Part shown: positions 6,589-8,018 of the stretch, piece by piece
Layout: each line of letters opens with the position of its first letter
How positions within the stretch are numbered: position 1 is the stretch's first letter
Assembly: GCA_015487825.1 (NCBI GenBank)
Contig: WFOZ01000511.1
Coordinates: forward strand, 1-8,018
DNA from: Planctomycetaceae bacterium
GTDB lineage: Bacteria; Planctomycetota; Planctomycetia; Planctomycetales; Planctomycetaceae
Direction of reading: 5' to 3'
DNA length: 8,018 nucleotides
The notes under the pieces: generated by a model
Databases searched by the model: none
What the model saw: only the letters and a program-made list of their open reading frames with translations
Told to the model about the DNA's origin: nothing
Position numbers and translations under genes: made by a program

Positions 6589-6695
6589 CTATAAGCGTAA
6601 CTATTCAGCGTTGGCGTAGGGTCCGCAATAGCGGCCCCTACACACAACCTTAATTTCTGCAATAATCAAACATCGCTGAATAGTTACCTATAAGT
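6589..6695. mobile_element. MITE-like element with TIRs and target duplication
   Basis: Exact 14-bp terminal inverted repeats, GTAACTATTCAGCG (6597-6610) and CGCTGAATAGTTAC (6674-6687), bound a 91-bp element. It is flanked by direct repeats CTATAAGC (6589-6596) and CTATAAGT (6688-6695), identical in seven of eight bases, as expected for a target-site duplication. Inside is a hairpin GTAGGGTCCGC / GCGGCCCCTAC (6617-6627 with 6631-6641 approximately, one mismatch, very short loop). It has no coding capacity. The right duplication abuts the stop codon of the DUF1559 gene (6696-6698), so the insertion separates that gene from its terminator. The same 14-mer recurs at 8002-8015, which supports a dispersed family. 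A transposase of matching ends is not in this window. Confidence 0.7.
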
Positions 6696-7733
6696 TTAGA
6701 ATTCACCAACAACCAGACCGTCTCCTGTGAAGCTCAATTTACACAGTGTGTTGAAATCGATGTTCTCAGATAGGAATCGTATGGAACCATCCCCCAGGAG
6801 AAACTGTGCACCCCCTGGATGCATACTTCCCAATCCCCAGGCGTATTGCAGATTAGGCCGACTATTGCAGCACCAAGTCGATGAACCGTTGCAGCAAAAT
6901 TCGTGCCCGGAGACATTGATCGCATATCGGCGGTCCGTTGCAACAATCCGTCCAAAGATACCGGTGTGCCGTCCCTGTCCCCAGTAAGTCCTGTATGTGG
7001 GGCTGATTTTATCCTGTTTGGTTTCACCAATCATCAACGTGCTGGATGTTCCGTCTTTCAGATCACGCATCCTGAGACTACTGTTATTGCCAAAAGCAGA
7101 ACGCCAGCGTACACCGGTTGTTCCGTCCTGTAGTGTTGTCGTGCTGTTTTTATAGGCGTTCCAGAGTCCGGTGGAACTCTCGGCAATATGCCCGGTCAGC
7201 AACACATAATTTGTCGTTGCTGCCTGAGTAACAAAATAATGTGGAGCAGCACTGTTGCTGTACGTTACTCTTGACGGAGCTGCGTCGGAGGGGCAGGAGT
7301 AAGTTGGAATGAACCTTGATGTTGCCAACGCGTTGGGGCCGGCAGGATCCCAACCATATACTGGTGGCGCGGATGCATGTTGTGCAGGGCCGGAAGCGAT
7401 ACTGAAATTAAACGTATCGTACAAGGGAGCCTGCTCAAGAAACGGCAGAATCATAGTCAAAGCGGTATGGTTCAACGAAAAGTTGTATCTGACTGAAGTC
7501 TGAATGGCACCGGAATTGATTAAACCGGGTGGGAAGACAGTATGCACATCGTGGTAATTATGAAGTGCAAGCCCGATTTGCTTCAAATTATTTTTGCACG
7601 AACTGCGGCGAGCCGCTTCCCTGGCCTGCTGCACCGCTGGCAACAGCAGTGCAACGAGTATCGCAATAATTGCTATGACCACCAACAATTCAATTAAAGT
7701 AAAACCAAGTCTTTTCGGGGTAGGATTTTTCAT
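6696..7733 (-). CDS. DUF1559 prepilin-like protein (H-X9-DG type)
   Basis: A 345-aa protein with a type IV pilin/type II secretion pseudopilin N-terminus. There is a short basic leader ending at Gly10, then [20 protein letters not shown] with the conserved Glu at +5 of the processed protein, followed by the planctomycete signature [17 protein letters not shown] and [15 protein letters not shown]. The C-terminus has the family H-X9-DG motif (His305, Asp315-Gly316 in [14 protein letters not shown]). A CC-x6-CC cysteine group (280-281, 288-289) lies just before it. Prepilin peptidase would cleave after Gly10; the protein should be a membrane-anchored surface or periplasmic filament-like component. 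DUF1559 paralogs number in the dozens to hundreds in planctomycete genomes and their role is not settled. The start has AAGG about 10 nt upstream. A terminator and a small lipoprotein gene follow, with a MITE-like insertion one base past the stop. Confidence 0.95.
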   Translation of the reverse strand: MKNPTPKRLGFTLIELLVVIAIIAILVALLLPAVQQAREAARRSSCKNNLKQIGLALHNYHDVHTVFPPGLINSGAIQTSVRYNFSLNHTALTMILPFLEQAPLYDTFNFSIASGPAQHASAPPVYGWDPAGPNALATSRFIPTYSCPSDAAPSRVTYSNSAAPHYFVTQAATTNYVLLTGHIAESSTGLWNAYKNSTTTLQDGTTGVRWRSAFGNNSSLRMRDLKDGTSSTLMIGETKQDKISPTYRTYWGQGRHTGIFGRIVATDRRYAINVSGHEFCCNGSSTWCCNSRPNLQYAWGLGSMHPGGAQFLLGDGSIRFLSENIDFNTLCKLSFTGDGLVVGEF

Positions 7734-7832
7734 GGGGAACCTTATAGCTGAGTATCAAAAAACTATAGATGCTGCCAAATAGCGAGCATCGCAAACTGCA
7801 AACTGAGAGATGACAGACATACACGGTCTATT

Positions 7833-7854
7833 TTATAGCCTGAAAAAGCTATAA
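7833..7854. repeat. Hairpin with loop CTGAAAAA
   Basis: TTATAGC (7833-7839) pairs perfectly with GCTATAA (7848-7854) around the loop CTGAAAAA. A hairpin with the identical loop but a different, shorter stem (GGC/GCC) lies at 48-61 near the other end of the window. Confidence 0.5.
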
Positions 7855-7900
7855 TTTCAAAGGCAAATGCACCTTAAATATGAAATCATCTAAATTCTAC

Positions 7901-7918
7901 CTGGACAGCGCCAGGTTC
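7901..7918 (-). repeat. 18-bp inverted repeat, right copy
   Basis: Exact reverse complement of 22-39. It lies 168 bp upstream of the DUF1559 start in a 285-bp non-coding stretch (7734-8018), which otherwise holds hairpins, a tandem GCAAACT pair (7791-7804) and the start of a MITE-like copy. Confidence 0.85.
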
Positions 7919-7923
7919 AACTC

Positions 7924-7974
7924 GTTCTCAAACACCTGTTTGGGAACTCACGGCTGGGAAGGTCCTCCTTCCCA
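7924..7974. repeat. Tandem palindromes
   Basis: Two adjacent hairpins occur. GTTCTCAAAC (7924-7933) pairs with GTTTGGGAAC (7938-7947) with one mismatch and loop ACCT; TGGGAAGG (7955-7962) pairs perfectly with CCTTCCCA (7967-7974) with loop TCCT. The CGTTC/GGGAAC arms resemble palindromic repeats of the CTCGTTCCC...GGGAAC type that I recall from many environmental bacteria. No T-run follows. Confidence 0.6.
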
Positions 7975-8001
7975 CGTGTTTTCGTTCGTTTTAGACGATT
8001 T

Positions 8002-8018
8002 GTAACTATTCAGCGTAG
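8002..8018 (+). mobile_element. Start of a second MITE-like copy (cut by window end)
   Basis: GTAACTATTCAGCG (8002-8015) is identical to the terminal repeat of the element at 6597-6687. The bases after it (TAG) differ from that copy, so this is either a divergent copy, a different internal sequence with the same ends, or a solitary terminal repeat. The rest lies outside the window. Confidence 0.5.

Noticed and set aside
7751..7777. TGGCAG followed by GATACT as a DUF1559 promoter
   Set aside because: The spacing is only 15 bp and both boxes are poor. TGGCAG is expected about four times by chance in this length.
7791..7804. Tandem GCAAACT repeat as a CRISPR or iteron start
   Set aside because: It has only two units of 7 bp with no spacers or further copies.

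Overview
The window looks like chromosomal DNA from a planctomycete, probably of the Gimesia/Rubinisphaera kind. It is moderate in GC and carries protein families that are heavily expanded in that phylum: a DUF1559 prepilin-like protein with the H-X9-DG tail, a secreted DUF1080 (3-keto-disaccharide hydrolase domain) protein, and a Tat-exported neutral-ceramidase-like protein. The taxonomic call is an inference from gene content. No rRNA, tRNA, CRISPR array, phage gene or transposase is visible.

Layout: (1) 1-254 is non-coding, with a strong intrinsic terminator for the leftward nitrogen operon. (2) 255-2217, minus strand, is an ammonium transporter (amt) followed by a PII signalling protein (glnB), a classic nitrogen-sensing pair. 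(3) 2218-2713 is a 496-bp non-coding divergent regulatory region with two clear dyads and a promoter-like box. (4) 2714-3361, plus strand, is a class I SAM methyltransferase. (5) 3495-4898, minus strand, is a Tat-exported ceramidase-like hydrolase. It converges with the methyltransferase and diverges from (6) 5145-5873, plus strand, a secreted DUF1080 protein. (7) 5874-6323 is gene-free and made of imperfect palindromes. (8) 6324-6488, minus strand, is a 54-codon putative lipoprotein gene. (9) 6525-6695 holds an intrinsic terminator and a 91-bp MITE-like element with terminal inverted repeats and a near-perfect 8-bp target duplication. (10) 6696-7733, minus strand, is the DUF1559 gene. (11) 7734-8018 is non-coding and repeat-rich, ending in what looks like the start of a second MITE copy.

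Functionally the window has a nitrogen-uptake module (Amt plus PII, where PII normally plugs the Amt channel under nitrogen sufficiency), two exported putative hydrolases sharing one divergent intergenic region, and a cell-surface module (pseudopilin-like DUF1559 plus small lipoprotein). The genes are ordinary for the group. The less expected content lies between them: the MITE-like element inserted one base past a stop codon, collinear repeat blocks in inverted orientation at both window ends, and clusters of palindromes. I did not find a convincing new multi-gene defence or biosynthetic system.
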